The notes below the pieces were generated by a model. It did not search any database. It was not told the origin of the DNA and worked only from the letters and a program-made list of their open reading frames with translations. Positions 53,455 through 63,153 of a stretch of DNA of 64,000 bases are shown one piece after another; within the stretch, counting starts at the first letter, position 1; the number at the start of each line of letters is the position of its first letter. Location of the stretch: NCBI GenBank assembly GCA_016699445.1, contig CP064976.1:1302001-1366000 (forward strand). The letters run 5' to 3'. The stretch comes from Deltaproteobacteria bacterium (GTDB lineage Bacteria; UBA10199; JACPAL01; GCA-016699445). The translations under genes and the position numbers were made by a program.

Positions 53455-56115
53455 AAGGGTAATGAGAAGTAGAAGATACTTCCCCCTCCGTCTCTGTCCT
53501 TCACTCCAATGTGTCCTTGATGGGCTTTGATAATGCCCGCGCAAATGGCAAGGCCTAAACCGGTTCCCAAAACGTCTTGAAGGGCCTTCTGATGGCCACT
53601 TCTGAAATATTTTTCAAAGATCTTACGTTTGTCAGAGTCCGGAATACCGGGGCCACGGTCCAGGATTTCTACGGTCACACATTTGCCTTCTTGGAAAACA
53701 CGGATATCGATGGGCGACCCTTCCGGCGTGTAGCGCAAGGCGTTTTCAATGAGGTTCGTCAAAACTTGCTCAATCAAGAGATCGTCAATGGGCACCATGG
53801 GGAGGGTTTCGGAAATCTCCGCCTGGATCATGCGAGAGCCTAGGAGAGAGTCCAGGCGATCGAGAGCGCTCCCGATAATCTCCTCCAACGAATGCAGTTC
53901 TTTGCGGGCATTGATGTGGCCCGAATCGATCTTGGTCATTTGCAGGATATTGCTGACCAAGCGATTGAGATGATTCGATTCGTCGCCGATCATTTCCAAA
54001 AGCTTCTTGTGGTCGTTGGACGAGAGTTTTTCCTCCTGAGTCAGTAAGGTGCTCGCGGCACCGGCGATCGACGTCAAAGGCGTGCGCAGGTCGTGCGAGA
54101 CGGAGCTTAAAAGCGTGCTCATGAAACCTTCCCGCTCCGCTTCCTTTTCGGCTTCCAGCGCTTCTTCCGACAGCATGGCGCGCTCGAGCGTCAGTGAGAG
54201 TTGTCCGATGACGCTTTCGACGAAATGAAAGTTAGATAAAGAGAGTTCTGGATTTGTATGAGGGTGAAGGCCCACGACGCCCAGTATCCCGCGAGAGGCA
54301 ATCAAAGGAAAAAATGTCGTCTTGGCTGAGGGGAGAGTTTGAGTGCCTAGGCCTGCGACTTTTCCATTTTTACACACCCATTGAGAAACAGCCTGATCGA
54401 TGGGTGAAAATTTCCAATGGAGATTTGTTGTCGCTTCGAGAAACATGAGCTCAGGATCAGCTCCTAAAAAAACAACGACATCGGCATCAATGACATCGGA
54501 TAGTTTATGAATCACGTTTTTGACGATGTCACGGGTGACGATGTCACTTGTATGGGATCCTGTCGTCATCTCACGACTTAACGAATAAAGATCAGACGTG
54601 TAGCGTTCGCGTGCTGAGGCGGCTTCCGCGCTCCGTCTCAAGCGAATCATGAGACGACTTGTGAGAAGAGTGACCGTAAACATCGAAAGAAATGTGACGA
54701 TGTATTTCCCATCGGAAACAGCAAAAGTATTGAAAGGTGGAACAAAAAAGAAATCAAAGCAGGCGACACTTAAGAAAGAAGCTAGCAAAGACGGTCCCTG
54801 TCCATAACGAACGGCGACGACGAGATTGAGTAAGAGATAGGTCATGGCCAAATTGACGACTTCAATATCGGGGATGAATTTTTTGATGAAAGCTGTCCAC
54901 CCGGCGATCAGTGCAAACGAAAAAATATAAGGACCCCACGAAATGTCTTTTTTGATTTCCTTGGAATGAATTTTTTCCTGACGACCCGAAATCGCATAGA
55001 TATCAATATCCCCACTGCCTCGAATGATATCGCCAACAAAAGATCCAAAAATAAGATCCTTAAAAATAGAATGAGAGGGTTTCCCCAAAACAATCTTGGT
55101 GACATTTTTTTCATGAGCAAATTTTAAAATTTCTTCACTGGGTTTGAGGCCATGGAGAACGACGGTCGTAGCTCCGAGAGATTCGGCAAAATGCAGCTGG
55201 CTTTCTAAGGCTTCGCGCTCATTATCGTTAAAGTTTCTTTTGGGGGTTTCTACGTAAGCGGCAATCCAAGGCGCTTGAAGCTCGTCGGAGAGTTGTTTGG
55301 TGCGACGAATGAGTTGGGTGGAAAAAGGGCTGGGGCCAATGCAGACTAAGAGGCGTTCACCAGCTTGCCAGATTTTTTGACGGCATGGAGAGTGCGGTAT
55401 TGATTGAGCTGAGAGTCAACCCGTTGAGCCGTTTTGCGCAGAGCAATTTCTCTTAAAGCAGAAAGAGTACCTTCTTGAAAAAATTTTCCCGAGCTCGTTC
55501 GGCTGATTCTCCCAAATAAACTTTTCCTTCTTTGAGTCGTTGCAAGAGTTCGGAGACCGGCAGATCGACAAGGACCACTTCATCGGCCTGATTAAAAAAC
55601 TCATCCGGAACCGTTTCACGCACAATCACGGAAGTGATTTTGGCAATCGAGTCGTTTAAACTTTCCAGATGCTGTGTATTGAGTGCGGTGTAGACGTCTA
55701 TGCCGGCGGCCAGAAGCTCGGCAATATCCTGCCAGCGTTTCATGTGCCGACAGCCGGGCGCGTTGGTATGAGCTAGTTCATCAACAATGATCAGCGAAGG
55801 TTTGCGTGCGAGAGCCGCATCGAGATCAAATTCTTTAAGAGTGACTCCTTTGTAATCAATATTTTTCCGCGGCAGAACTTCCAGGCCTTCCAAAAGAGCT
55901 TCCGTTTCCTGACGCTTGTGTGTTTCCACAAGCCCAATGATGACATCGATCCCTTGCTTCTTTTTATTCTGAGCCGCTTCCAACATCGTGCAGGTCTTCC
56001 CGACACCCGCACAGGCTCCAAAAAATATTTTCAACTTTCCCCGATGATGATGGTCTTCATCTGGGGGTAGAGCGGAAAGCAAAAAATCCGGATCCGGTCG
56101 CATTTCGTCAGACAT
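53451..56115 (-). CDS. kdpD: Sensor histidine kinase KdpD, frameshifted twice
   Basis: KdpD senses potassium and turgor and phosphorylates KdpE. The N-terminal ATP-binding domain has GACAGVGKTCTM and VDELAHTNAPG; a universal-stress-like domain (VCIGPSPFSTQLIRR) follows, then four membrane helices, a GAF-like region and the kinase core SSVSHDLRTPLTSIAGAAST with the phospho-His. The ATPase domain shows NLIENALRYTPEG and DRGPGIPDSDKRKIFEKYF. Two homopolymer breaks interrupt it: the A6 at 55478-55483 and the T6 at 55373-55378, each needing one more base. With both fixed the protein is about 888 residues, as expected. Confidence 0.93.
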
Positions 56116-56190
56116 TTTTATTTTATAAGTGAGAATATTTTCAAAGCCAAGGAAGTGATGGTTAAGATTTTGTTAAGATTAAGCGGGATA

Positions 56191-56784
56191 TTATTTTGAA
56201 GTATACAATTGATGCAAAGCTAAATTAACTTTCAACACATTTACTCGAGGTTCTCCTAAAAATCCGAACGTGCGGCCTTCTGTGTTTTCTTGGATGATCG
56301 CACGGATTTGGATTTCATCTAAATGGCTTATATGAGCGATGCGTGGCACTTGGTATTCTGCGGCCGCTGGAGAGATGTGTGGATCTAGGCCACTGGCAGA
56401 AGAGGTGACTAAGTCGACGGGAATGGATTTGGTTGTGTCGGTACCGGTAATTTTAAGAGCACCAATTTTAAGTAAATCGATGCGGGCTTTTGCATTGTCG
56501 ATTAAAGCAGGGTTTGAAGGTCCGAGATTGCTCCCAGAAGAGGCAGCCGCATTATAGGCGGGTACTGTAGCCGAGAGGCGGCTCCATAGAAATTTGGGAT
56601 CTTCAAAGTTTTGGCCAATGAGTTCGGATCCCAGGATCTTGCCATTTTCGACAATCAAGCTCCCTGCGGCTTGGTGGGGAAAGCATGTTTTTGCGATAAG
56701 GGTTATTCCCACAGGATAAATAACTCCTGTTAATACTGTCATGACGAGAAGAAAGATCAGGCTTATTTTAAATTCTTTTTTCAT
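56191..56784 (-). CDS. kdpC: Potassium-transporting ATPase subunit C
   Basis: KdpC is a single-helix subunit that supports ATP use by KdpB. It has FKISLIFLLVMTVLTGVIYPVG-type membrane anchor and the family segments GSELIGQNFEDPKFLWSR, SGSNLGPSNPALID, IPVDLVTSSASGLDPHISP and GEPRVNVLKVNLAL. The ATG at 56784 is preferred because the upstream Met at 56808 lies inside kdpB. Length (197) is normal. It starts 12 bases after the kdpB stop region. Confidence 0.95.
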   Translation of the reverse strand: MKKEFKISLIFLLVMTVLTGVIYPVGITLIAKTCFPHQAAGSLIVENGKILGSELIGQNFEDPKFLWSRLSATVPAYNAAASSGSNLGPSNPALIDNAKARIDLLKIGALKITGTDTTKSIPVDLVTSSASGLDPHISPAAAEYQVPRIAHISHLDEIQIRAIIQENTEGRTFGFLGEPRVNVLKVNLALHQLYTSK

Positions 56785-56795
56785 AGTGTCTCCTG

Positions 56796-58859
56796 TTACA
56801 TCATCCATCGACCGACGATCATGTCGATCAATTTGATTCCGGCAAAAGGGGCGATGAGTCCTCCGACGCCGTAGACTAAAATATTTTGTCTCAAAAGTTT
56901 GTATGCCGAGACCGCCTTATACGACACTCCTTTGAGAGCTAAAGGTATGAGGCAAATGATGATCAAGGCATTGAAAATCACCGCAGATAAAATGGCGCTC
57001 TCAGGTGTTTTTAAATGCATGATGTTTAAGTGCCCGAGTACGGGGTAAGTCGCGGCAAAGCAGGCGGGGAGAATGGCAAAATATTTGGCGACGTCGTTTG
57101 AAATACTAAACGTCGTCAGGGCTCCTCGAGTCATGAGCAGTTGTTTGCCGATTTGTACCACTTCAATGAGTTTGGTGGGATTAGAATCGAGATCAATCAT
57201 ATTGCCTGCTTCTTTAGCGGCTTGGGTTCCTGTGTTCATGGCGACGGCCACATCGGCTTGTGCGAGAGCGGGTGCGTCGTTGGTCCCATCTCCTGTCATC
57301 GCGACCAGGGCTCCTTTGGATTGATGTTCACGGATGAGTTTGAGTTTCATCTCGGGAGTGGCTTGCGCCAAAAAATCATCGACGCCCGCTTCTGCGGCAA
57401 TGGCGGTCGCCGTCAGTGGATTGTCGCCGGTGATCATGATAGTTTTGATGCCCATTTGGCGAAGCTCGGCAAAACGTTCTTTGATGCCACCTTTGACGAT
57501 GTCTTTAAGTTCGATGATGCCCAAAGCTTTCTTACCTTCAGTGACACAGAGAGGCGTTCCGCCTTTGCGAGAAATATCGTCAGCAGATTTTCGAACTTCC
57601 ATAGGCATTTTTCCACCTAGAGAAGCAATGTAGGATTCCACCGCTTCCACAGCCCCTTTCCTAATTTCACGATGATCGAAGTTTACACCACTCATGCGGG
57701 TTTGAGCTGTGAAGGGAATGAAATGAGCATTGAGTTCGTGGATTTCACGACCACGGATGCCATACTTTTCTTTAGCCAGAACGACAATGCTGCGACCTTC
57801 CGGAGTTTCATCGGCTAAAGAAGAAATTTGTGAGGCATCGGCAAGTTCGGCTTCCGTGACACCGGGAGCTGGATGAAAGGCCGTGGCTTGACGATTGCCC
57901 AACGTGATCGTTCCGGTTTTATCGAGGAGCAAAACATCCACGTCTCCTGCTGCTTCCACCGCACGACCTGACATGGCGATGACATTGGCTTGAACCAATC
58001 GATCCATGCCGGCGATTCCGATCGCCGAAAGAAGTCCGCCGATGGTTGTGGGAATCAAACACACCAGGAGAGCGGCAAGAGCTGTGATCGTAATGGCTGT
58101 GCCTTGGCCAGCCACATGAACACTAAAAAGTGAAAATGGAAGTAGTGTGGCACAGACGGCTAAGAAGACGATGGTTAAAGCAACAAGCAAAATATGAAGA
58201 GCAATTTCATTGGGTGTGCGTTGACGCTTTGCCCCTTCGACCAGACCAATCATACGATCGAGAAATGTTTCTCCGGGATTAGCTGTGATTCTTACTACCA
58301 GCCAGTCAGATAAGACTCTCGTGCCACCGGTGACGGCACTGCGATCACCACCGCTTTCACGAATGACGGGAGCGCTCTCTCCGGTGATGGCACTTTCATC
58401 GACAGAGGCCACTCCTTCAATCACGTCACCATCGCAGGGAATAAAATCATTGGTCTCGACCAAAACAATATCTTCTTTGCGTAAAGAGGCTGCGGAAATA
58501 GTATCAAAACCAGAGAGACGATTAGATGTTTTTAATTTTTTTGCCTGAATATCTTTTCGAGCTTTGCGCAAAGAATCTGCCTGAGCCTTCCCGCGACCTT
58601 CGGCCATCGCCTCGGCAAAGTTTGCAAAATAAACCGTGAACCAAAGCCAAAGAGAAATCCAGAAGATGAATGAGGGCGAGGCTTCGGCATGTCCTGCTAA
58701 AGACATGAAGAAAATGACTGTTGTCAAAAGACTCCCGATTTCCGTTACAAACATCACCGGATTGCGGAGCTGATATTGTGGATTCATCCGGACAAAAGCA
58801 TCCCACAAAGCTTGTTTGAGCATGGCTCCTTGAAAGAAAGATTGAGATTTTTTGGACAT
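56796..58859 (-). CDS. kdpB: Potassium-transporting P-type ATPase subunit B
   Basis: KdpB hydrolyses ATP to drive potassium import through KdpA. The actuator motif is TGESAPVI, the phosphorylation site LLLDKTGTITLGN, and the nucleotide-binding motif KGAVEAVESYI. The hinge region is MITGDNPLTATAIAAEAGVD and MTGDGTNDAPAL. The length of 687 residues is standard, and membrane segments lie in the usual positions. It follows kdpA after nine bases. Confidence 0.97.
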   Translation of the reverse strand: MSKKSQSFFQGAMLKQALWDAFVRMNPQYQLRNPVMFVTEIGSLLTTVIFFMSLAGHAEASPSFIFWISLWLWFTVYFANFAEAMAEGRGKAQADSLRKARKDIQAKKLKTSNRLSGFDTISAASLRKEDIVLVETNDFIPCDGDVIEGVASVDESAITGESAPVIRESGGDRSAVTGGTRVLSDWLVVRITANPGETFLDRMIGLVEGAKRQRTPNEIALHILLVALTIVFLAVCATLLPFSLFSVHVAGQGTAITITALAALLVCLIPTTIGGLLSAIGIAGMDRLVQANVIAMSGRAVEAAGDVDVLLLDKTGTITLGNRQATAFHPAPGVTEAELADASQISSLADETPEGRSIVVLAKEKYGIRGREIHELNAHFIPFTAQTRMSGVNFDHREIRKGAVEAVESYIASLGGKMPMEVRKSADDISRKGGTPLCVTEGKKALGIIELKDIVKGGIKERFAELRQMGIKTIMITGDNPLTATAIAAEAGVDDFLAQATPEMKLKLIREHQSKGALVAMTGDGTNDAPALAQADVAVAMNTGTQAAKEAGNMIDLDSNPTKLIEVVQIGKQLLMTRGALTTFSISNDVAKYFAILPACFAATYPVLGHLNIMHLKTPESAILSAVIFNALIIICLIPLALKGVSYKAVSAYKLLRQNILVYGVGGLIAPFAGIKLIDMIVGRWMM

Positions 58860-58868
58860 AGAGACTCC

Positions 58869-60622
58869 TTATTTTCCAGATAACTGTAAATGTTCGACAA
58901 TGGGCCCTAAGGCGAGTGAGGGTAAAAATGTTAACGATCCTACGATGACGATGACAGCGACGAGCATGCCTACAAAAAGAGGTGTGTGAGTGGGTAATGT
59001 ACCGCTCGAGGCCGGAACTTTTTTCTTTTGGGCTAGCATGCCGGCTATCGCCATCACCGGGACGATGATCCAGTACCGCCCAATCAACATGCCGATTCCC
59101 AAGGCGATATTGTAAAAAGGTGTGTTGGCAGAGAGCCCACCGAAAGCACTGCCGTTATTTCCCACAGCGGAGGAAAACGCGTAGAGCACTTCACTAAACC
59201 CATGAGCGCCGGGATTGAAAACACTTGCTCGGCCTTTTTCCAATGAAAGAGCCAAGGCAGTACCAAACTTGATCGCGACGGCTGGGATTAAGATAATGAT
59301 AGAGGCCATTTTCATTTCGAAGGATTCGATTTTCTTTCCCAAATATTCGGGAGTGCGTCCGACCATGAGACCGGAAATAAAGACGGCGATCAGAGCGAAG
59401 ATAATCATTCCATAAAGTCCGGAACCCACACCGCCAAAAATAATTTCGCCCAATTGAATGAGCCATAGAGGAACGAAACCTCCAAGAGGCGTGAAAGAAT
59501 CCAGCATCGCGTTAACGGAACCATTAGACGCAGCCGTTGTGGTCGTGGCCCAAATAGCTGAATTGACAATGCCGTAGCGCACTTCTTTTCCTTCCATGTT
59601 GCCACCGGAATGAAGGCTTGAAGCTGTTTGGTCGATATTCAAGCCTTGAAAGGCGGGATTGCCGTTTTGTTCTGCGACTACCGCAATGCTTAAAAGAGAC
59701 ACGAGAATAATTGTCATCGTGGCGAGCAAGGCCCATCCTTGACGTGTGTCTTTGACCATTTTTCCAAATGTATAACAAAGCGCCGCTGGTATGAGGAGGA
59801 TCGAGAGCATTTGAAAAAATTGGAGAGAGGCGTTGGATTTTCAAAAGGGTGTGCGGAGTTGGCATTAAAAAAACCACCGCCATTTGTGCCTAATTGCTTG
59901 ATGGCAATTTGTGAAGCTGCGGGACCGACCGCGATGATTTGCTCTGTGACCGCTTGTCCTTGAGCATCCTTAAAAGGCTCTATGAGTGAGGCTGTTTGAG
60001 ACGGTTTGAAAGTTTGAACGACACCTTGGGAAACAAGAATAATTGAAAGAAAAATCGAGAGTGGAAGAAGGATGTAGATGATCCCACGCGTGGTATCGAC
60101 CCAGAAATTCCCCAGAGTTTTCATTTGTTGCCGATGAAATCCACGAATCAAAGCCACTACAATCGACATCCCTACAGCTGCAGAAATAAAATTTTGAACG
60201 GTGAGAGCTAGCATTTGAGTGGCATAACTCATCGTTGTTTCACCGCCATAACCTTGCCAATTGGTGTTGGAGGTAAAGCTCACAGCCGTATTAAAAGAAG
60301 AGTCAGGAGAAACAGCAGAAAGCATTTGAGGATTGAAAGGCAGCAAGTTCTGAAGGCGTTGGATCAGATAGACAGAAAGGAAGCTTAAAATATTTAAAAG
60401 CAGAAAGCTCAACGTGTAACGCTTCCAATCCATCTCAGACTCTGCGCCTTGGGGATGAATCCCACAGAGTTTATAAATTATTTTTTCTAAAGGGGTTAAA
60501 AATCGAGCTGCCTTCGGAATATCCCCCTCGTAAATACGAGCCATGTAATGCCCTAAGGGTTTGACGAGTAGAAGCAGCGTGAAGAGAAAAAACAAAATTT
60601 GGAGGATATTGTTGGATGTCAT
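58869..60622 (-). CDS. kdpA: Potassium-transporting ATPase subunit A, frameshifted
   Basis: KdpA is the channel-like subunit of the Kdp pump. The N-terminal half (MDWKRYTLSFLLLNILSFLS, then FTSNTNWQGYGGETTMSY) and the filter region LGTNGGGFFNANSAHPFENP are in one frame. From SNFFQMLSILLIPAALCYTF the chain continues in another. One extra base in the A6 at 59814-59819 (TTTTTT in the coding strand) joins them for about 584 residues. Ten or more membrane helices are present. Confidence 0.95.
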
Positions 60623-60630
60623 AAATTTTC

Positions 60631-60723
60631 CTATTCAAACCATTCTGGTTTCAAAAGAGCGACGGTGAGATAGACTAAAAGCCCTGCCGTAATGACGGCC
60701 GATGAGATGTAGAGCCAGGTCAT
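60631..60723 (-). CDS. kdpF: Potassium-transporting ATPase subunit F
   Basis: This 30-residue peptide has a single membrane helix and ends in LLKPEWFE, the diagnostic KdpF pattern. It stabilises the KdpFABC complex. It lies eight bases before kdpA and begins one base after the stop of the small gene upstream. Confidence 0.88.
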   Translation of the reverse strand: MTWLYISSAVITAGLLVYLTVALLKPEWFE

Positions 60724-60724
60724 A

Positions 60725-60820
60725 TTATTTTTCCTTTCCCAAGCGGTCACAGAGCTGAGTGAAAAGCCACGTGAGTCCAAAAAAACTAATGCCAATACTG
60801 ATCATGATAATGTCCGACAT
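60725..60820 (-). CDS. Small membrane protein of the kdp operon
   Basis: This is a 31-residue peptide with a single membrane helix (IIMISIGISFFGLTWLFTQL) and a charged end (DRLGKEK). AGGAGATTTT gives a good ribosome site before ATG 60820. Similar short peptides occur before kdpF in other deltaproteobacteria, as I recall. A role in the Kdp complex is likely from position only. Confidence 0.65.
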   Translation of the reverse strand: MSDIIMISIGISFFGLTWLFTQLCDRLGKEK

Positions 60821-60837
60821 AAAATCTCCTGTAAGAA

Positions 60838-61014
60838 TTAATCGTTTTTACAGCGGTTGGCGAAAATCCAACCGACGACAAAGCACGCGGAAAGAATCAA
60901 AAAGAAAAGACCCTTGTGAAGCGTAATGATTTCTTTGGCAGCATCGATATGTTTGAGGAATGGCTCTGGAACTGCGACCCAGAAGTTGCCAGTCTTGTTT
61001 TTGAATTTTTTCAT
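60838..61014 (-). CDS. Small single-helix protein heading the kdp operon
   Basis: The 58-residue protein starts KKFKNKTGNFWVAVPEPFLK and has one membrane helix near the C-terminus (GLFFLILSACFVVGWIFA), then RCKND. I do not recognise it. It is the first gene of the operon, 69 bases after the proposed KdpE-type site. There is only a weak Shine-Dalgarno (GGGATT). The arrangement suggests an accessory or regulatory subunit of Kdp. Confidence 0.55.
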   Translation of the reverse strand: MKKFKNKTGNFWVAVPEPFLKHIDAAKEIITLHKGLFFLILSACFVVGWIFANRCKND

Positions 61015-61083
61015 AATCCCTACTTTCGCACTTAAAGTAAGGCTGAATAGGGATTTTGTCGTGTCAAGATAGCGGTGTTTTAG

Positions 61084-61099
61084 GTCAAGAAAGTGTTAA
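61084..61099 (-). promoter_or_regulatory. Proposed KdpE operator upstream of the kdp operon
   Basis: On the coding strand the sequence is TTAACACTTTCTTGAC. It is two TTAAC/TTGAC half-sites 11 bases apart, the spacing expected for a tandem OmpR/PhoB-type dimer such as KdpE. It matches the site before the kimA-like gene at 15 of 16 positions and overlaps the kimA-like stop. Confidence 0.5.
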
Positions 61100-63099
61100 G
61101 CTGATTCGAGAATACGAATAGGGAGGACCATCGTATTGAGTCCTGCAAACTGAAGGCGTCTTTGGATCGAATAAGCTGTTTCGTTGTGGAGGATTTTTTG
61201 AAACCATTTTTCTTTTTCAAAAATAAGTTTTCCAGCAAAGTAGACAGAACTGGTGAATTCTTTTGAAATTTGACGGCAAAGATTTTCAGCCGTTGAGACA
61301 GCTTCAATGCCAATGTCCAATCGATAATCAGAAGCAAATCCAAAGCTCTGGGCGAGAGAAACATATTTCTCTAAAGACGCCTTTGTTTTTTCACGGACTT
61401 CATCCACCGCTTCCACATTTTTAAATACGGCCGAATCAATCACGCCGATAGATACAAAGACGATATTTTTAAAAGTACCAGGAAAAGTTTTTTGGATAGA
61501 GAGTAAAGAGTGAACACCTAATCCTCCATAGGATCCCACTAGTAAGACAGCTGTTCTCGCTTTGTAATCGATCACGACAGGAGTTCTTTTTGAATCTTGT
61601 GGAAGATTCGACAAGGTGTCATCGAGCCTTTTGAGATTTGTTTGAACATACCCATAATGTCGACGGATCAGTAAACATAAACCAATCATCAAAACCGTAA
61701 GAAGCAGTGTGATCCATCCACCTTCGCCAAATTTTTCATAAGTCGTGACGGCTAAAATTGTCAGACACATCGTGAGTCCTGTGATATGAATCAAAATTTT
61801 CTTTTTCCAATCTGGATGCTTGTCTCTTTCTTTGACCCAAAACCGACACATAGACATTTCCGTTAGAGAAAAAGTCAAAAACACGTTGATCGAATACATG
61901 ACGACCAGATGAGAGACATCGCCACGTGTGTAAATGAGCGCTAAGACCGATGTCACACCCATGAGAAGAATTCCGTTTTGAACGGTGAGTCGTTCAGACA
62001 GTTGGGAAAAACGGTGAGGCAGCCAGGAGTCTGAAGCCATGTTGGCCATGACGCGCGGTCCGTCGATGAATCCGGCTTGAGCCGCCACAAACAAGAGAAA
62101 AGCCTCGGAAACTAAAGTGATCAAAATAAAAGGATGACCGATATTGAGACCAAAAAGACTAAATCCTCCGGCAAATTTTTCTGCCAAGACAGCATTCATG
62201 GTTTTGCCCGCCATCGGCGTCACACCTAATAAAAGATAAGCGATCACCAATCCAGAAGCTGTTAGAGCCAAAGACAAGGCCATCATGACCATCGTCTTTT
62301 TTCCTGTTTCTACTTTGGGTTCGCGCATGATCATGAGGCCGTTTGAAACAGCTTCAATACCCGTATACGTACCACCCCCCAGCGAATACGCACGCATGAG
62401 AAGGGCAACCATTCCGGCCAAACCTAAGCCGATAGGTGGGTGCTGAAGTCCTTGTGAAAAACCTTCTTGAACACCACGCACGACAATCGGAATTTCATAA
62501 AAACGACTGACAATCGCTCCCACAATCAAAATCACGTGCGTGACTAAAAAGACTAAGAAGATTGGTGTCAGAATGGTGACTGATTCTTTGACACCACGGA
62601 GATTGAGAATGATCAGGAGGACGATTGTGCATATTTCAATATAGAGTTTTAAAGGAAGAAATCCCAAAATAAGAGACTGACTCCAGGAGGCTGGTAAAAA
62701 ACTAAAAACAGCATCCGCTCCCGCAGCAATCGAAATAGAAATCGTCAAAATATAATCAATGACCAGAGCCGATCCAGAGACGAGTCCTGCATGTTTACCC
62801 AAAAGTCGGGAAGCCACGACGTAACCACCACCGCCAAAGGGAAAGTGTTCGATGATGCGACTGTAAGCATAAGAAATAATGAGAACGGTAAATGCTGTCG
62901 CAATCGCCAGAGCCACAGCCAGATAGGTGTGAGGCCCCAAGGCTTTGAAAGCTTCTTCAGGTCCGTAAGCTGAGGAGGAAAGTCCATCAGCGCCTAAACC
63001 TACCCAAGCCAAAAAAGCGATGAGGGATACTTTGTGAAAAACGTCGTGGTCGTTGAGATCACGCTTTTTGCCAATGAGCAAACGTTTGAGAAATTCCAT
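61096..63099 (-). CDS. kimA: KimA-like APC-family potassium transporter
   Basis: The protein of 667 residues has twelve membrane helices of the APC fold in its N-terminal 500 residues and a cytoplasmic universal-stress-like tail. Typical segments are VGLGADGLSSSAYGPEEAFK, FPFGGGGYVVASRLLGKHAG, YSLGGGTYTGIEAVSNGLMI and AAQAGFIDGPRVMANMASDS. This matches the KimA/YdaO group of potassium-proton importers, in which the tail binds c-di-AMP in Firmicutes. It lies directly upstream of kdp on the same strand. Confidence 0.85.
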   Translation of the reverse strand: MEFLKRLLIGKKRDLNDHDVFHKVSLIAFLAWVGLGADGLSSSAYGPEEAFKALGPHTYLAVALAIATAFTVLIISYAYSRIIEHFPFGGGGYVVASRLLGKHAGLVSGSALVIDYILTISISIAAGADAVFSFLPASWSQSLILGFLPLKLYIEICTIVLLIILNLRGVKESVTILTPIFLVFLVTHVILIVGAIVSRFYEIPIVVRGVQEGFSQGLQHPPIGLGLAGMVALLMRAYSLGGGTYTGIEAVSNGLMIMREPKVETGKKTMVMMALSLALTASGLVIAYLLLGVTPMAGKTMNAVLAEKFAGGFSLFGLNIGHPFILITLVSEAFLLFVAAQAGFIDGPRVMANMASDSWLPHRFSQLSERLTVQNGILLMGVTSVLALIYTRGDVSHLVVMYSINVFLTFSLTEMSMCRFWVKERDKHPDWKKKILIHITGLTMCLTILAVTTYEKFGEGGWITLLLTVLMIGLCLLIRRHYGYVQTNLKRLDDTLSNLPQDSKRTPVVIDYKARTAVLLVGSYGGLGVHSLLSIQKTFPGTFKNIVFVSIGVIDSAVFKNVEAVDEVREKTKASLEKYVSLAQSFGFASDYRLDIGIEAVSTAENLCRQISKEFTSSVYFAGKLIFEKEKWFQKILHNETAYSIQRRLQFAGLNTMVLPIRILESA

Positions 63100-63137
63100 A
63101 GGTCGCGATGGCTAGCGATGGGGTCTGTTAGGGTCGA

Positions 63138-63153
63138 GTTAAGAAAGTGTTAA
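63138..63153 (-). promoter_or_regulatory. Proposed KdpE operator upstream of the kimA-like gene
   Basis: The coding-strand sequence is TTAACACTTTCTTAAC, with two identical TTAAC half-sites 11 bases apart. It lies 38 bases before the kimA-like start. It differs from the kdp site at one base. Co-occurrence upstream of two potassium uptake systems in one genome is the main evidence. Confidence 0.5.

Noticed and set aside
57141..57620. Open frame antisense to kdpB
   Set aside because: It is a shadow of the kdpB coding sequence with no ribosome site or family features.
15862..59819. Programmed ribosomal frameshifting as the cause of the broken genes
   Set aside because: The breaks are in many unrelated genes, at different runs and in both directions, without slippery heptamers or stimulatory structures.
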